Source: Paramesorhizobium salinisoli (GTDB lineage: Bacteria; Pseudomonadota; Alphaproteobacteria; Rhizobiales; Rhizobiaceae). From it: DNA of 64,000 bases. Position numbers and translations under genes: made by a program. A model generated the notes under the pieces. That model did no database searches. It was not told the DNA's origin and worked only from the letters and a program-made list of their open reading frames with translations. Within the stretch, counting starts at the first letter, position 1. Every line of letters starts with the position of its first letter. This document shows, piece by piece, positions 28,164 to 37,974 of this stretch. Location: assembly GCF_003335045.1 (NCBI RefSeq), contig NZ_QOZG01000005.1, positions 1 through 64,000 on the forward strand, in the 5' to 3' direction.

Positions 28164-29474
28164 TCAGGTATTGGTGCCCAACGCCAGTTCGGAGGCGCCG
28201 TCGCGCTGGTAAATGTCGTCGCGGAAATGCACGACGCCATCGCCGGTCGACCAGGCCGTGACATAGATGAAATGCACCGGAACCGGATCGGCAACCTGGA
28301 TCGGGGTGTTGACGCCCGACTTGATCGTCGCCTCGATCGTCTGGCGATCCCAGCCAGGCGTGTTCTTCAACAGCCAGACATCGAGATCGCGCACGTTCTG
28401 GACGCGGACGCAACCGGAGGAGTCGAAGCGCATGAGGTTGTTGAACAGGGTCTTCTGCGGCGTATCGTGCATATAGACCGCATGGGAATTATGGAAATTG
28501 ATCTTGGTCGAGGACATGGCGTTGATCTTGCCCGGATCCTGACGGAACATCAGGTTCACGGCCTCATCAGTGCTCCAGTCGATCATTTCCGGCGCAACTT
28601 CCTGGCCCTGCCCATTATAGAGGCGGATCTTGTTGCGCGTGAGATAGGTCGGATCCTTGCGCATCAGCGGAATGATGTCCTTCTGGATGATCGACTTCGG
28701 CGCGGTCCAGTAGGGATTGAGGATAACCTCATGAATCTTGGAAACGAGGATGGGGGTCTGCCGGTCGATCTTGCCGACAACCGCAGTGTGGCGCTGCATG
28801 ACCCGCCCATTCTCCGCCGCTTCGATCTGCGCGGCGGGGATATTGACCATGACGAAGCGCGGCTCGGCAACATTGTTGGCGAGTTCGCTGAGACGCTGCA
28901 AATTCGTCTGGAGCTGGCCAAGCCGGACATCGGCGCTGACATTCATCGCCGCATAGCTGAACTGGCCCATCACGCCATCGGCCGGGAGGCCATGTCGGCT
29001 CTGGAAGCGCTTGACCGCCGCATCGACATAGGTATCGAACGCGTTGGAAAGTCCCGCGCTTTCAGAAAGATCGCCTGCGATCATCAACCGCTTGCGCAGG
29101 ACGGATACTGCCGGATCGACCACGCCGAGCTGAAGCTTCGCGTTACCCGGAACCTGCGGCCAGCCACCTTGACCAACGATATTGCTGTAATATCCGATGG
29201 CGTTCTGCACATAAGAAACCGTGGCCGGGCTCATGATCGGCTGGTTCGACGCCACCTTTTCGGCACCCGAGGCGCGGGCGTCGAACTGATCGTCCCAATT
29301 GCCGCGCCGCGGCGCAGCCAGAACGTCATTGATGATAGGCTGGGCGAAGGCGTGGGTGGCGAATACCGATAATCCGGCGGTTGCCGCGCCCCGCAGGAAC
29401 AGGCGGCGATCCAATTTGGAAGATTCGAGATTCTTCCGCAGATTCTTCATCGGCGATTTCCCTGAATTGCTCAT
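28164..29474 (-). CDS. ldtP: L,D-transpeptidase (YkuD family, LdtP-like)
   Basis: This 436-residue protein carries a twin-arginine-like signal (LDRRLFLRGAATAG, then ATHAFA), a peptidoglycan-binding helix region (VDAAVKRFQSRHGLPADGVMG) and a YkuD domain. The catalytic motif is HNSHAVYMHDTP followed by SSGCVRVQN with the nucleophilic Cys. It makes 3-3 crosslinks or anchors proteins to peptidoglycan. The ATG at 29474 is used; a TTG three codons earlier has better Shine-Dalgarno spacing. The MarR gene upstream matches LdtR, a known activator of such genes in Liberibacter. Confidence 0.9.
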   Translation of the reverse strand: MSNSGKSPMKNLRKNLESSKLDRRLFLRGAATAGLSVFATHAFAQPIINDVLAAPRRGNWDDQFDARASGAEKVASNQPIMSPATVSYVQNAIGYYSNIVGQGGWPQVPGNAKLQLGVVDPAVSVLRKRLMIAGDLSESAGLSNAFDTYVDAAVKRFQSRHGLPADGVMGQFSYAAMNVSADVRLGQLQTNLQRLSELANNVAEPRFVMVNIPAAQIEAAENGRVMQRHTAVVGKIDRQTPILVSKIHEVILNPYWTAPKSIIQKDIIPLMRKDPTYLTRNKIRLYNGQGQEVAPEMIDWSTDEAVNLMFRQDPGKINAMSSTKINFHNSHAVYMHDTPQKTLFNNLMRFDSSGCVRVQNVRDLDVWLLKNTPGWDRQTIEATIKSGVNTPIQVADPVPVHFIYVTAWSTGDGVVHFRDDIYQRDGASELALGTNT

Positions 29475-29837
29475 CGTGTGCAAAGTTCTCCAAGCCGTCG
29501 GTCAGGACGGAATATGGCCGCAAAATACCAAGGGTAACGTTAATAATTGGCAACTGCTTACCGGCGTTCCTCTCCAGGCCATTTGTGGCCAGGAACGCAT
29601 TGGCGCAGGAACTGTTCCCCTTGGAAACTGGCGCGGAAACTTCCGCGTTCCTCTTCTTCGCATATGCCCGCGTTTATGGCTTAATCATGTCGCAACATGC
29701 GCTGAAAAGACCAAAGCGGCTCGATGAAAGCAAAAAGCCCGGCGAGCATGCCGGACTTTTGTGCGCGTGACATTTCTGCAACGTCTGCGGGCTATACCGA
29801 GGCGCCGTCCTAAGGATCCCGGCATGGGCCGAAACGA
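29475..29837. other. Regulatory intergenic region between ldtR and the transpeptidase gene
   Basis: No gene is supported in these 363 bp. The region holds a terminator-like hairpin for ldtR (29732-29760) and, nearer the transpeptidase, several GGAAC/GTTCC repeats: a 35-bp hairpin (29564-29598), GGAAC-T-GTTCC (29608-29618) and CGCGGAA-AC-TTCCGCG (29632-29647). A GCTTAC at 29556-29561 weakly resembles the boxes upstream of ldtR. Confidence 0.5.
29732..29760 (-). terminator. Terminator-like hairpin after ldtR
   Basis: AAAAGCCCGGC and GCCGGACTTTT pair with one mismatch around a 6-nt loop. On the minus strand, downstream of ldtR, the second arm ends in a T-run. Confidence 0.6.
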
Positions 29838-30353
29838 TCACATCCGATAGGCGATCGTGTCGTTCCAGAAGCGGTCGAGGCGCTGCAGCGACTTGTTCAT
29901 GTTCTGGAACTCTTCGGCGCGAATACCGCCGACCTGCTCGATCGAGGAGATGTGGCGCTCATAGAGACCGGCAACCAGTTCCGCCACCTCGGAGCCCTTG
30001 GGGGTCAGGCTGACGCGCACCGAACGACGGTCGATGCGGGAGCGCTGGTGATGGATGAAGCCCATGTCGACAAGCTTCTTCAGGTTGTAGGAGACGTTCG
30101 AGCCGAGATAATAGCCGCGGCTGCGCAGTTCGCCGGCCGTCAGTTCGGCATTGCCGATATTGAACAGCAACAGCGCCTGAACGGCATTGATATCGCTTCG
30201 ACCATTGCGGTCGAACTCGTCCTTGACCACGTCGAGCAGACGGCGGTGCAGGCGCTCCACAAGCTGCAATGCTTCGAGATAAAGCGTGCGGAGAGCGGTT
30301 TCTTCTTTGGGCAGGCGCGCTTCGGCGCCCGTCTTGCGCTGGGTGTTGTTCAT
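29838..30353 (-). CDS. ldtR: MarR-family regulator LdtR
   Basis: This 171-residue winged-helix protein contains LLLFNIGNAELTAGELRSRGYYLGSNVSYNLKKLVDMGF-type sequence (recognition part SNVSYNLKKLV) and a wing with SRIDRRSVRVSLT. This form, next to an L,D-transpeptidase gene, is LdtR, shown in Candidatus Liberibacter asiaticus to activate the transpeptidase and osmotic-stress tolerance. AAAGG lies just before the ATG. Two near-identical 19-bp boxes at 30442-30497 lie upstream and may control it. Confidence 0.88.
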   Translation of the reverse strand: MNNTQRKTGAEARLPKEETALRTLYLEALQLVERLHRRLLDVVKDEFDRNGRSDINAVQALLLFNIGNAELTAGELRSRGYYLGSNVSYNLKKLVDMGFIHHQRSRIDRRSVRVSLTPKGSEVAELVAGLYERHISSIEQVGGIRAEEFQNMNKSLQRLDRFWNDTIAYRM

Positions 30354-30441
30354 TGCCTTTAGCCTCTCTGTTGTGTCGGTGTTTTTTTCTCACCGTTGAG
30401 AGGGACAATATCCGGCACGCATAAAATTCGAATTAAAACAC

Positions 30442-30497
30442 AGACTTAACAGTAGCTTACCAAAGAAGAAGCAATTCTAGGCTTAACAATCGCTTAC
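30442..30497 (-). promoter_or_regulatory. Two near-identical boxes (TTAA-N7-TTAC) upstream of ldtR
   Basis: Positions 30442-30460 and 30479-30497 match at 16 of 19 bases. Each contains CTTAAC-N5-CTTAC, that is TTAA-N7-TTAC, one base from the full CtrA box TTAA-N7-TTAA. They lie about 90-145 bp upstream of the ldtR start. CtrA binding is inferred; LdtR or another factor could use the same direct repeats. Confidence 0.5.
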
Positions 30498-30530
30498 TTC
30501 ATTGCTTCGCCCCGCCCATCGCCCGGGAAA

Positions 30531-30953
30531 TCAGCTCTTTCGACGCTGGCGCTTCTGAAAGAAGATCACCACGCGGAAGGCGATATAGAGAAGCAGGATC
30601 AGGACATTGGTAATGCCGACCATTGGATTGCCGGAAAAGATGCGTTCGAAAACCGTATACATCGACGTCTCGATCGCAGCCGCGACAAACCAGATCACGG
30701 GGCCCCATGGCGCCCGCATCCAAAGGCCCGTTGCCGCCACGGGAAAAAGCACCGCCAGCGAAACCGCCGCCGTCTGCCATTGCCACGGCATCAGATCGAA
30801 ACGCCAGAGCAGGCCCTGATGCAGGCCGATCAGTCTTATCCAGTAGGCGACACCCAGCGCGAGGCAATAGATTGCCAGAAGCCGCACGAACCAGATGAAA
30901 GCCAATTCGGCAAGTGACGGCTCGATGCGCTGACGCAACTGCTCTTCCATCAT
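30531..30953 (-). CDS. DUF6163-type membrane protein
   Basis: This 140-residue protein has four hydrophobic helices and a basic C-terminus (FFQKRQRRKS). It resembles the DUF6163 type of rhizobial membrane protein. Its start overlaps the end of the enoyl-CoA hydratase-like gene (ATGA), so the two are translated from one message. Function is unknown. Confidence 0.7.
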   Translation of the reverse strand: MMEEQLRQRIEPSLAELAFIWFVRLLAIYCLALGVAYWIRLIGLHQGLLWRFDLMPWQWQTAAVSLAVLFPVAATGLWMRAPWGPVIWFVAAAIETSMYTVFERIFSGNPMVGITNVLILLLYIAFRVVIFFQKRQRRKS

Positions 30954-32035
30954 GGCAGCGTCAATTCCCCTTTTGGGTCCCCTTGTGGGTTCCCTTGCGG
31001 GAGCGGCGCGAAATAAGCGTCGATATCACCGGGCGCGATTTCCTCATGCCGCGCCGGCTTCCATTGCGGCGTGCTGCCTTTGTCGATCAGCGCGACGCGC
31101 ACGCCCTCGTAGAAATCATGGCCTTCAAGCATGCGGTTGAGAATGCGGTATTCCATTCTCATGCAATCATCCATTTTGAGCGCCCTGCCCTCGGCGATCT
31201 GCCGGAACGTGACGTGAAGGCTGGTTGGCGACCGGCTTTCCAGAATGGCCAGGATGTCTTGCGCTGTTTCGCTGCCGGCTTGAGCCTTTTTTGAAAGGGC
31301 TGCAATACAGGCTTCAAGCGTCAGCTCGCAAAAGCTTTGCGCGATCAGTTCTCTCGTCTGTGCGCCTGTCTCGAAATCCGGCCCGGGCATATCTGCCATA
31401 TTGGCGAAAGTCGCCTCGACATCGCCCGTATCGACGAGCCTGGAGCGGATGCGCTGAATCTCCGCCGCGGGAATGGCGTGGGTGGCGATACCGCTGCCCA
31501 GGCAGTCGCCCTGGCGTATCCTGTTGCCGGTCAGGGCGAGATAGGCGCCGAAATGACCGGGGAGATGCGGCAGGAAGGCGCTGCCGCCGACATCAGGAAA
31601 AAAACCTATTCCAACCTCTGGCATCGCGAAAAGGGTGTTTTCCGTCACGACGCGATGCGATCCGTGCACGGAGATACCGGCGCCGCCGCCCATGACGATG
31701 CCATCGAGAAAGGCGATATAAGGCTTGGAATAGCGGTCGATATGGGCATTGAGCCGGTATTCGTCGGAGAAGAATTCATAAGGCGGACTGCCGTTGCGGC
31801 CGGCATTAAAGGCAGCAACCACATCTCCCCCGGCACAGAAGGCCCTTCCCTCGCCCTCGACGATGACGCAGGCCACCTGCGGATCGGCTTCCCATGCGAT
31901 GAGCGCACGCCTGAGCGCTTTTATCATGCCGTGCGTCAGCGCGTTGAGCGAGGCCGGTCGCGTCAGGCGGACGAGCCCCGCATATCCCCGCCGCTCGAAT
32001 GCTATCTCGCCTTGTCCGCCAAAATCCACTTCCAC
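30950..32035 (-). CDS. Enoyl-CoA hydratase/isomerase family, likely 3-hydroxyisobutyryl-CoA hydrolase
   Basis: The GTG at 32035 has GGGAG about 7 bp upstream and gives 361 residues; the frame extends to 32116 without a better signal. The crotonase fold shows EGEGRAFCAGGDVVA (oxyanion hole), IVMGGGAGISVHGSHRVVTENTLFAMPEVGIGFFPDVGG with the Glu and Asp typical of 3-hydroxyisobutyryl-CoA hydrolase, and a long C-terminal extension. That enzyme acts in valine breakdown. It is coupled to the DUF6163 gene and divergent from hemB. Confidence 0.85.
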   Translation of the reverse strand: MEVDFGGQGEIAFERRGYAGLVRLTRPASLNALTHGMIKALRRALIAWEADPQVACVIVEGEGRAFCAGGDVVAAFNAGRNGSPPYEFFSDEYRLNAHIDRYSKPYIAFLDGIVMGGGAGISVHGSHRVVTENTLFAMPEVGIGFFPDVGGSAFLPHLPGHFGAYLALTGNRIRQGDCLGSGIATHAIPAAEIQRIRSRLVDTGDVEATFANMADMPGPDFETGAQTRELIAQSFCELTLEACIAALSKKAQAGSETAQDILAILESRSPTSLHVTFRQIAEGRALKMDDCMRMEYRILNRMLEGHDFYEGVRVALIDKGSTPQWKPARHEEIAPGDIDAYFAPLPQGNPQGDPKGELTLP

Positions 32036-32212
32036 GTCCGACTCCCGTTTAAAGAAAGGGGTAGAAAGGGAAAGCCTCCGCGTCAATGCCGCACATGGCA
32101 TTCGGCTTGGTTTCATCTCTCTTCCCGTGATAAACCCCTGTCACATTCCTATCTAAGCCTTTTGTCTATCCAGGCATTGCAAGCCCATCTACGCCCCGGA
32201 AGGGAGACGAAA

Positions 32213-33256
32213 ATGAACAAAGCCTTTTCCCAAATGCGGCAGACCGGTGGAAACCGCAGCGTGGACGAGATCACCCAGGGCCGCCGGCTGCGCCGAATGC
32301 GCAAGGCGGACTGGTCGCGCCGGCTGGTGCAGGAACATCGCCTGACCGTCGACGACCTTATCTGGCCGATCTTCCTTTGCGGGGGAAGCAACCACAGCGA
32401 ACCGGTCGAGGCCATGCCCGGCGTCCAGCGGTTTTCGGTGGATATGGCGGTGCGGCAGGCAGAAAGAGCGGCGAAGCTAGGCATCCCGGCCATCGCGCCC
32501 TTCCCTCACGAGGATCTGGAATTCCGCGATGTGACCGGATCCCATGTCGCGAACCCGGACAATCTCATCAATCGCGCCGTGCGCGCCATCAAGAAAGAAG
32601 TGCCCGAGATCGGCATCATCACCGATGCGGCGCTCGACCCGTTCACGAGCCACGGCCATGACGGCATTCTGCGCGACGGCATCATCGTCAACGATGAATC
32701 AGTGGAGATGGTCGTGCGCGGCGCGCTGGCGCAGGCCGAGGCGGGCGCAGACATCATCGCGCCTTCGGATATGATGGACGGGCGGATCGGCGCGATCCGC
32801 GAGGCGCTCGACCGTAACGGATTCAACGACGTCGCCATCATGTCCTATGCGACGAAATTCTCCTCCGCCTTCTACGGCCCCTATCGCGAGGCAATCGGCA
32901 CGTCGGGGCTCTTACAGGGCGACAAGAAGACCTATTACATCGATCCGGCGAACAGCGACGAGGCGATCCGCGAGGCGGAACAGGATCTGGCCGAGGGCGC
33001 GGACATGATCATGGTCAAGCCGGGCCTGCCCTATCTCGATATCGCCCGCCGCCTGAAAGACACTTTCGCCATGCCGACCTACGCCTATCAGGTCTCGGGC
33101 GAATACTCGATGATCAAGGCCGCGGGCGCCAATGGCTGGATCGACGAGGAGCGGGTGATGATGGAAACCCTCCTCGCCTTCAAGCGCGCCGGCTGCGACG
33201 GCATATTGACCTATTTTGCCGTCGACGTCGCCGAAAGGCTCGCGCGCGGGATTTAA
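32213..33256 (+). CDS. hemB: Delta-aminolevulinic acid dehydratase (porphobilinogen synthase)
   Basis: HemB condenses two 5-aminolevulinates to porphobilinogen for haem and cobalamin. The ATG at 32213 follows AGGGAG; the open frame extends far upstream but only as antisense of the neighbour. Schiff-base lysines are in SYATKFSSAFYGPYREA and MIMVKPGLPYLD. The metal-site loop reads ALDPFTSHGHDG, without the cysteines of zinc enzymes, so it should be the magnesium-dependent, zinc-free type known from rhizobia. It is monocistronic or leads into the RDD gene. Confidence 0.96.
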   Translation: MNKAFSQMRQTGGNRSVDEITQGRRLRRMRKADWSRRLVQEHRLTVDDLIWPIFLCGGSNHSEPVEAMPGVQRFSVDMAVRQAERAAKLGIPAIAPFPHEDLEFRDVTGSHVANPDNLINRAVRAIKKEVPEIGIITDAALDPFTSHGHDGILRDGIIVNDESVEMVVRGALAQAEAGADIIAPSDMMDGRIGAIREALDRNGFNDVAIMSYATKFSSAFYGPYREAIGTSGLLQGDKKTYYIDPANSDEAIREAEQDLAEGADMIMVKPGLPYLDIARRLKDTFAMPTYAYQVSGEYSMIKAAGANGWIDEERVMMETLLAFKRAGCDGILTYFAVDVAERLARGI

Positions 33257-33372
33257 CCATGAAAAGGCCGTGTTGCCGCGCGCTTTCTTGAAAAAGCCGT
33301 CACCATTTCCCATTTTCGGTTCGCCGGATCGTTTCAAGCCGGTTAGAGGAGCCCGTTACCCGGGAAACTGAG

Positions 33373-33843
33373 ATGACTGATAATGTATTGAACGGCGAGA
33401 TCGTCCCGTCGCGCCTTGATGACCGCCGTCTCTACAGAGGTGTGCGGACGCGCCGGATATTCGCATTCCTGATCGACTATCTGCTGGTCGGTCTGCTTTG
33501 CATTCCCGTGGCCATCATCATCGCCATCCTGGGCGTTGCGACGCTTGGGCTCGGCTGGACGCTCTATGGCATCATGGCGCCGGTCGTGGCGCTCGGCTAT
33601 GTCGCTATGACGCTGGGCGGTTCACGCCAGGCGACGAAGGGCATGCAGATGATGGGGGTCAAGCTCGAACGGCTCGACGGGCAGCCTGTCGACAGCATGC
33701 TGGCGATCGTCCATACGGTTCTGTTCTGGGCCGGCAATGTGATTTTGACGCCGCTGATTCTGCTGGCGACACTCTTTCTCGACCGCAAGAGAACCCTGCA
33801 TGACCTGCTTCTGGGCACGGTTGTGGTGCGCACCGATCCCTGA
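33373..33843 (+). CDS. RDD-family membrane protein
   Basis: This 156-residue protein begins with a short cytoplasmic tail and the RRIFAFLIDYLLVG signature that gives the RDD family its Arg-Asp pattern, followed by two further hydrophobic helices and TLHDLLLGTVVV at the end. RDD proteins are small inner-membrane proteins, some linked to ion or compatible-solute transport. It lies between hemB and bpt on the same strand. Function here is unknown. Confidence 0.88.
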   Translation: MTDNVLNGEIVPSRLDDRRLYRGVRTRRIFAFLIDYLLVGLLCIPVAIIIAILGVATLGLGWTLYGIMAPVVALGYVAMTLGGSRQATKGMQMMGVKLERLDGQPVDSMLAIVHTVLFWAGNVILTPLILLATLFLDRKRTLHDLLLGTVVVRTDP

Positions 33844-33854
33844 CATCCCCTTAG

Positions 33855-33886
33855 GGATGGCGGGAATGTTCAATTTTCCGCCATCC
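33855..33886. other. Stem-loop downstream of the RDD gene
   Basis: GGATGGCGG (33855-33863) pairs perfectly with CCGCCATCC (33878-33886) around a 14-nt AT-rich loop, 12 bp after the RDD stop. There is no T-run, so it may protect the mRNA 3' end rather than terminate. Confidence 0.5.
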
Positions 33887-33968
33887 GAAAGCATGACAGA
33901 TTGATTTCTATTGACGTTTTCCAAGACGGGTCCATGCTGAGATTACCTTTGCGTGTACCGGATATTGA

Positions 33969-34715
33969 ATGACTCACCAACCGCAACAGTCGCCGCAGTT
34001 CTTTCTGACCGCCCCTTCGACTTGTCCTTATCTCGAAGGTCAGTTCGAGCGGAAGGTGTTCACGCATCTCGTCGGTGACAAGGCGAACGAACTCAACGAT
34101 CTTCTGACGCAGGGCGGCTTTCGTCGCTCGCAGAACATCGCCTACCGGCCTGCCTGCGAGACCTGCCGCGCCTGCGTATCGGTGCGCATCTTGGCGGGCG
34201 AGTTCGGGATGAACCGCTCGATGAAGCGGATATGGAAGCGCAATGCCGATCTGATCGGTTACAGCCACCGGGCCGAGCCCTCGACCGAACAATATTCGCT
34301 CTTCCGCCATTATCTCGACGCCCGCCACCGCAAGGGCGGCATGTCCGACATGACGGTCCTCGACTATGCGATGATGGTGGAGGATACGCATGTCAACACG
34401 CAGATCATCGAGTATCGCCGCCGGGGACCGGATTCCTTCATCAGCCACAAAGGCGAAGGCGAGTTGCTCGCGGTGGCGCTGACGGACGTCATGTCCGACG
34501 GTCTGTCGATGGTCTATTCCTTCTACGACCCCGAGATCGTCGATCGCTCGCTCGGGACCTTCATGATCCTCGACCACATCCAGCGCGCGGTCGCCCTGGG
34601 GCTGCCGCATGTCTATCTCGGCTATTGGGTCGAGGGTTCCAAAAAGATGCAGTACAAGATCCGCTTCAAGCCACAGGAACATCTCGGCCCGAAGGGGTGG
34701 GAACGGCGCGATTGA
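33969..34715 (+). CDS. bpt: Aspartate/glutamate leucyltransferase (Bpt, N-end rule)
   Basis: This 248-residue aminoacyl-tRNA-protein transferase has the ATE-type N-terminal domain ([13 protein letters not shown] and a [15 protein letters not shown] cysteine cluster) and a GNAT-like C-terminal domain ([33 protein letters not shown]). Bacterial Bpt adds Leu to proteins with N-terminal Asp or Glu, marking them for ClpS/ClpAP. Length and motifs match Bpt rather than eukaryotic-type Ate1. It lies between the RDD gene and a DMT transporter gene. Confidence 0.92.
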   Translation: MTHQPQQSPQFFLTAPSTCPYLEGQFERKVFTHLVGDKANELNDLLTQGGFRRSQNIAYRPACETCRACVSVRILAGEFGMNRSMKRIWKRNADLIGYSHRAEPSTEQYSLFRHYLDARHRKGGMSDMTVLDYAMMVEDTHVNTQIIEYRRRGPDSFISHKGEGELLAVALTDVMSDGLSMVYSFYDPEIVDRSLGTFMILDHIQRAVALGLPHVYLGYWVEGSKKMQYKIRFKPQEHLGPKGWERRD

Positions 34716-34823
34716 CGGCTGTCGGCTTCGATATCCCTCACAACATTCTCTTAATTTGATAGATATTGCCGCGTTGGCGCGATTCGGCGCGCTTTCCATC
34801 GTCAAATCAGGGAAATCCACCGC

Positions 34824-35723
34824 GTGCCAGCGCCACAGTTCGATCATCGCAAGGGCCTGATCATCACGGGCATAGGCGGTCTTTTTCTCACCTTCGACAT
34901 CCCGCTCATCAAGCTTTCCGACGGCAACAGCTGGTCGATCCTGATGGTGCGCAGCGCTACCACTTTCGCGGCGGCACTTTTGATCTGGGCCATCTGGTCG
35001 TTCATGAGCGGGAAAGCCAGACCACTCGTGCCAACGCGGGCCGGCTATTTCGTCGGCCTCCTCTATGGCCTTTCCTCTATCGCCTTCCTCTCCGCCGTGT
35101 TCATGACGTCGACGGCCAATCTCGTGTTCATCCTCGCCTTCAATCCGATGTTCGCGGCGCTGCTTTCCTGGCTGTTCCTCAAGGAAAGACCGAAACCGGT
35201 CACACTGATCGCGATGGTCTTCATGCTCCTGGGCGTTGCGATCATCGTCAGCGAAGGCTTTTCGTCGGGGCGCTGGCTGGGCGACCTTGTCGCGGTCCTG
35301 TCCACGCTGTTGATGGCCTCGGCCATCACGATCAGCCGTTCGACCGGAGAGGATATGGGGCTGACGGCGATCCTTTCCACCTGCATCCCCTTCCTCCTGG
35401 CAGCATTCATGGTGCTCACCCATACGGGCTTTGCGATCGCGGATCCGAAGTGGATACTCCTCGACGGCGCGATCATGATGCCGATCGCCTTCCTCTGCCT
35501 CGCCACCGGGCCGAAATATATTTCCGGGCCGGAGGTCGGCATGTTCTATCTGCTGGAAACCATCCTCGCGCCGGTCTGGGTGTGGATCATCTTTCTGGAG
35601 ACACCGAGCCGCCAGAGCCTGGTCGGCGGGCTGATCCTGATCGTCACGCTCGTCGTCCACTCGCTCTGGCAATTGCGCGACGCGCGCCGCGCCCGGAGCA
35701 ATTTGCCGCGTTATCCGCTGTAG
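34824..35723 (+). CDS. EamA/DMT-family transporter
   Basis: This 299-residue protein has ten predicted helices in two EamA repeats. The first repeat ends ...NPMFAALLSWLFLKERPKPVTLIAMVFMLLGVAII, reported here as the NPMFAALLSWLFLKERPKP block, and the second has GPEVGMFYLLETILAPVWVW. Such proteins usually export amino acids or metabolites. The GTG at 34824 is taken, with AGGGAAA about 9 bp upstream. It ends 1 bp from the convergent parC stop, leaving no terminator space. Confidence 0.85.
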   Translation: MPAPQFDHRKGLIITGIGGLFLTFDIPLIKLSDGNSWSILMVRSATTFAAALLIWAIWSFMSGKARPLVPTRAGYFVGLLYGLSSIAFLSAVFMTSTANLVFILAFNPMFAALLSWLFLKERPKPVTLIAMVFMLLGVAIIVSEGFSSGRWLGDLVAVLSTLLMASAITISRSTGEDMGLTAILSTCIPFLLAAFMVLTHTGFAIADPKWILLDGAIMMPIAFLCLATGPKYISGPEVGMFYLLETILAPVWVWIIFLETPSRQSLVGGLILIVTLVVHSLWQLRDARRARSNLPRYPL

Positions 35724-35724
35724 A

Positions 35725-37974
35725 TCAGGAGAATTTCCCCGAACGCGGGAAGCCTTTGGGCACCATGCGTCCGGCGGTGGCGCGGGCGGCGATCCATTCG
35801 GCCAGTTCATCCTTGCTGCGGGTGAAGGTGCGGTCGGCAGCGTCCTGCCAGGTCAACCCTTGCGCAAGCGCGAATGTGCGGAGATCGGAAATGCCGCCAT
35901 CCTTGTATTTCTGCAGGCGAACGCCCTTGCCGCGGCCCATTTCCGGAATTTCCGTGAGAGGAAACACCAGCAGCTTGCGGTTTTCGCCGACAATGGCGAG
36001 ATGATCGCCCGTAATGCGGCTGCAGATCTTGGCCTCGTCGGGCGCCTTCACGTTCATGATCTGCTTGCCCTTGCGGGTATTGGCCACCGTTTCCGTCTCG
36101 GGAATGATGAAGCCGTTGCCCTCATAGGAAGCCAGAAGCAGCTTGGCCGCGGGATCGTGCACGAAGGCCGTCACGATATCCTGGTCGTTCTCCATGTCGA
36201 CCATGATGCGGATCGGCTCGCCATGGCCGCGCCCGCCGGGCAGCGTGTTGGCGCCGATGGTGTAGAACTTGCCGCCGGTGGTGAAGATCAGGATCTTGTC
36301 GGTCGTCTCGGCATGGAAGGCGAGCTTGAGCTTGTCGCCCTCCTTGAAGGTCAGCGTCGTGAAATCGGCCAGATGCCCCTTCATCGCGCGCAGCCAGCCC
36401 TTTTCGGAGACCACGATCGTGACCGGCTCCTTCTCGATCATCGCATGATGAATGTCGTCGAGATCGTGGCTCGGCGCTTCGGCGAATGTCGTGCGGCGCT
36501 TGCCGAGCGGCGTCTCCGGCCCATATTTTTTGCGGACATTGGCAATTTCCCAGCCGATCGTCTGCCATTGCTTGGCATCCGAGGCCAGAAGCTCCTCGAT
36601 CTGCTTCTTTTCGGTCGTCAGCCCATCGAACTCCTTGCGGATTTCGAACTCCTCGAGCTTGCGCAGCGAGCGCAGGCGCATGTTGAGAATCGCCTCGGCC
36701 TGATTGTCGGTCAGGCTGAACGTCTCCATCAATACCTGCTTGGGATGATCCTCCTGGCGGATGATGCGGATCACCTCGTCGAGGTTGAGATAGGCGATGA
36801 GATAGCCGGCGAGCACTTCCAGCCGCTTCTCGATCTCAGCGAGCCTGTAGCGCGAACGGCGGACCAGCACCTCCTTGCGGTGTTCGAGCCACTGTTTCAG
36901 CACGTCGCGCAGCGACAGGACGTTCGGCACCTTGCCCTGCGACAGGACGTTCATGTTGAGCGGGAAGCGGTTTTCCAGGTCGGTCAGCTTGAACAGCGAT
37001 TCCATCAGCAGTTCAGGATCGACCGAGCGGTTCTTCGGCTCCAGAACGACGCGCACGTCTTCCGTGGATTCGTCGCGCACATCGTCCAGCAGCGGCAGCT
37101 TCTTGGCGATGAGCAGTTCGGCAATCTTCTCGATCAGGCGCGATTTCTGCACCTGATAGGGAATTTCGGTGACGACCACGACCCACGTGCCGCGCCCGCC
37201 GTCCTCCTTGTGCCAGCGTGCGCGCAGGCGGAACGAGCCCCTGCCCGTCCGGTAGGCTTCACGGATCTGTTCCGGCGGCTCGACCAGAATGCCACCGGTC
37301 GGGAAATCCGGGCCAGGCACCATGGCGACGAGCTCGTCAACGGCGGCGTCCGGCTTCTCGATCAGGTGAAGTGCGGCATCGCAGAGTTCGGCGACATTGT
37401 GCGGGGGGATGGATGTCGCCATGCCGACGGCGATACCGGAGGAGCCGTTCGCCAGTATGTTCGGAAAGGCGCCGGGAAGGACGACCGGCTCCTCGTCCTC
37501 TTCATTATAGGTCGGGCGGAAATCGATCGCGTCTTCGGTGATGCCGTCGAGAAGCAGCATCGCCACATCGGTCATGCGCGCTTCGGTATAGCGCATGGCG
37601 GCGGCGTTATCGCCATCGATATTGCCGAAATTGCCCTGCCCGTCGACCAGGGGATAACGCACCGCGAAATCCTGCGCCAGACGGACGAGTGCGTCATAGA
37701 TCGCCTGATCGCCATGCGGATGGTATTTGCCCATGACGTCGCCGACGATGCGGGCGCATTTGGCATAGGCGGAATCGGGATTGAGGCGCAGAAGCCGCAT
37801 CGCGTGCATGATGCGGCGATGCACGGGCTTCAGGCCGTCGCGCACATCGGGAAGCGCGCGGTGCATGATGGTCGAAAGCGCGTATGCGAGATAACGCTCT
37901 TCCAGCGCCGACTTCAGGTCGACCGGTTCTATGTTGTCGTGCCCACCATCAGGCGGAATCAGGCTTTTTCCCAT
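35725..37974 (-). CDS. parC: DNA topoisomerase IV subunit A
   Basis: This 749-residue type IIA topoisomerase subunit decatenates sister chromosomes. The catalytic tyrosine is in [11 protein letters not shown], the quinolone-resistance region reads [19 protein letters not shown], and a beta-pinwheel C-terminal domain follows. In this form the Ser typical of E. coli position 80 is replaced by the Pro-His-Gly-Asp pattern with Asp at that stretch. It stands alone, divergent from a periplasmic protein gene, and abuts the convergent EamA gene. Confidence 0.95.
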   Translation of the reverse strand: MGKSLIPPDGGHDNIEPVDLKSALEERYLAYALSTIMHRALPDVRDGLKPVHRRIMHAMRLLRLNPDSAYAKCARIVGDVMGKYHPHGDQAIYDALVRLAQDFAVRYPLVDGQGNFGNIDGDNAAAMRYTEARMTDVAMLLLDGITEDAIDFRPTYNEEDEEPVVLPGAFPNILANGSSGIAVGMATSIPPHNVAELCDAALHLIEKPDAAVDELVAMVPGPDFPTGGILVEPPEQIREAYRTGRGSFRLRARWHKEDGGRGTWVVVVTEIPYQVQKSRLIEKIAELLIAKKLPLLDDVRDESTEDVRVVLEPKNRSVDPELLMESLFKLTDLENRFPLNMNVLSQGKVPNVLSLRDVLKQWLEHRKEVLVRRSRYRLAEIEKRLEVLAGYLIAYLNLDEVIRIIRQEDHPKQVLMETFSLTDNQAEAILNMRLRSLRKLEEFEIRKEFDGLTTEKKQIEELLASDAKQWQTIGWEIANVRKKYGPETPLGKRRTTFAEAPSHDLDDIHHAMIEKEPVTIVVSEKGWLRAMKGHLADFTTLTFKEGDKLKLAFHAETTDKILIFTTGGKFYTIGANTLPGGRGHGEPIRIMVDMENDQDIVTAFVHDPAAKLLLASYEGNGFIIPETETVANTRKGKQIMNVKAPDEAKICSRITGDHLAIVGENRKLLVFPLTEIPEMGRGKGVRLQKYKDGGISDLRTFALAQGLTWQDAADRTFTRSKDELAEWIAARATAGRMVPKGFPRSGKFS

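Noticed and set aside
31337-32212. Upstream extension of the hemB frame
   Set aside because: It is antisense to the enoyl-CoA hydratase-like gene; hemB homology and the AGGGAG site begin at 32213.
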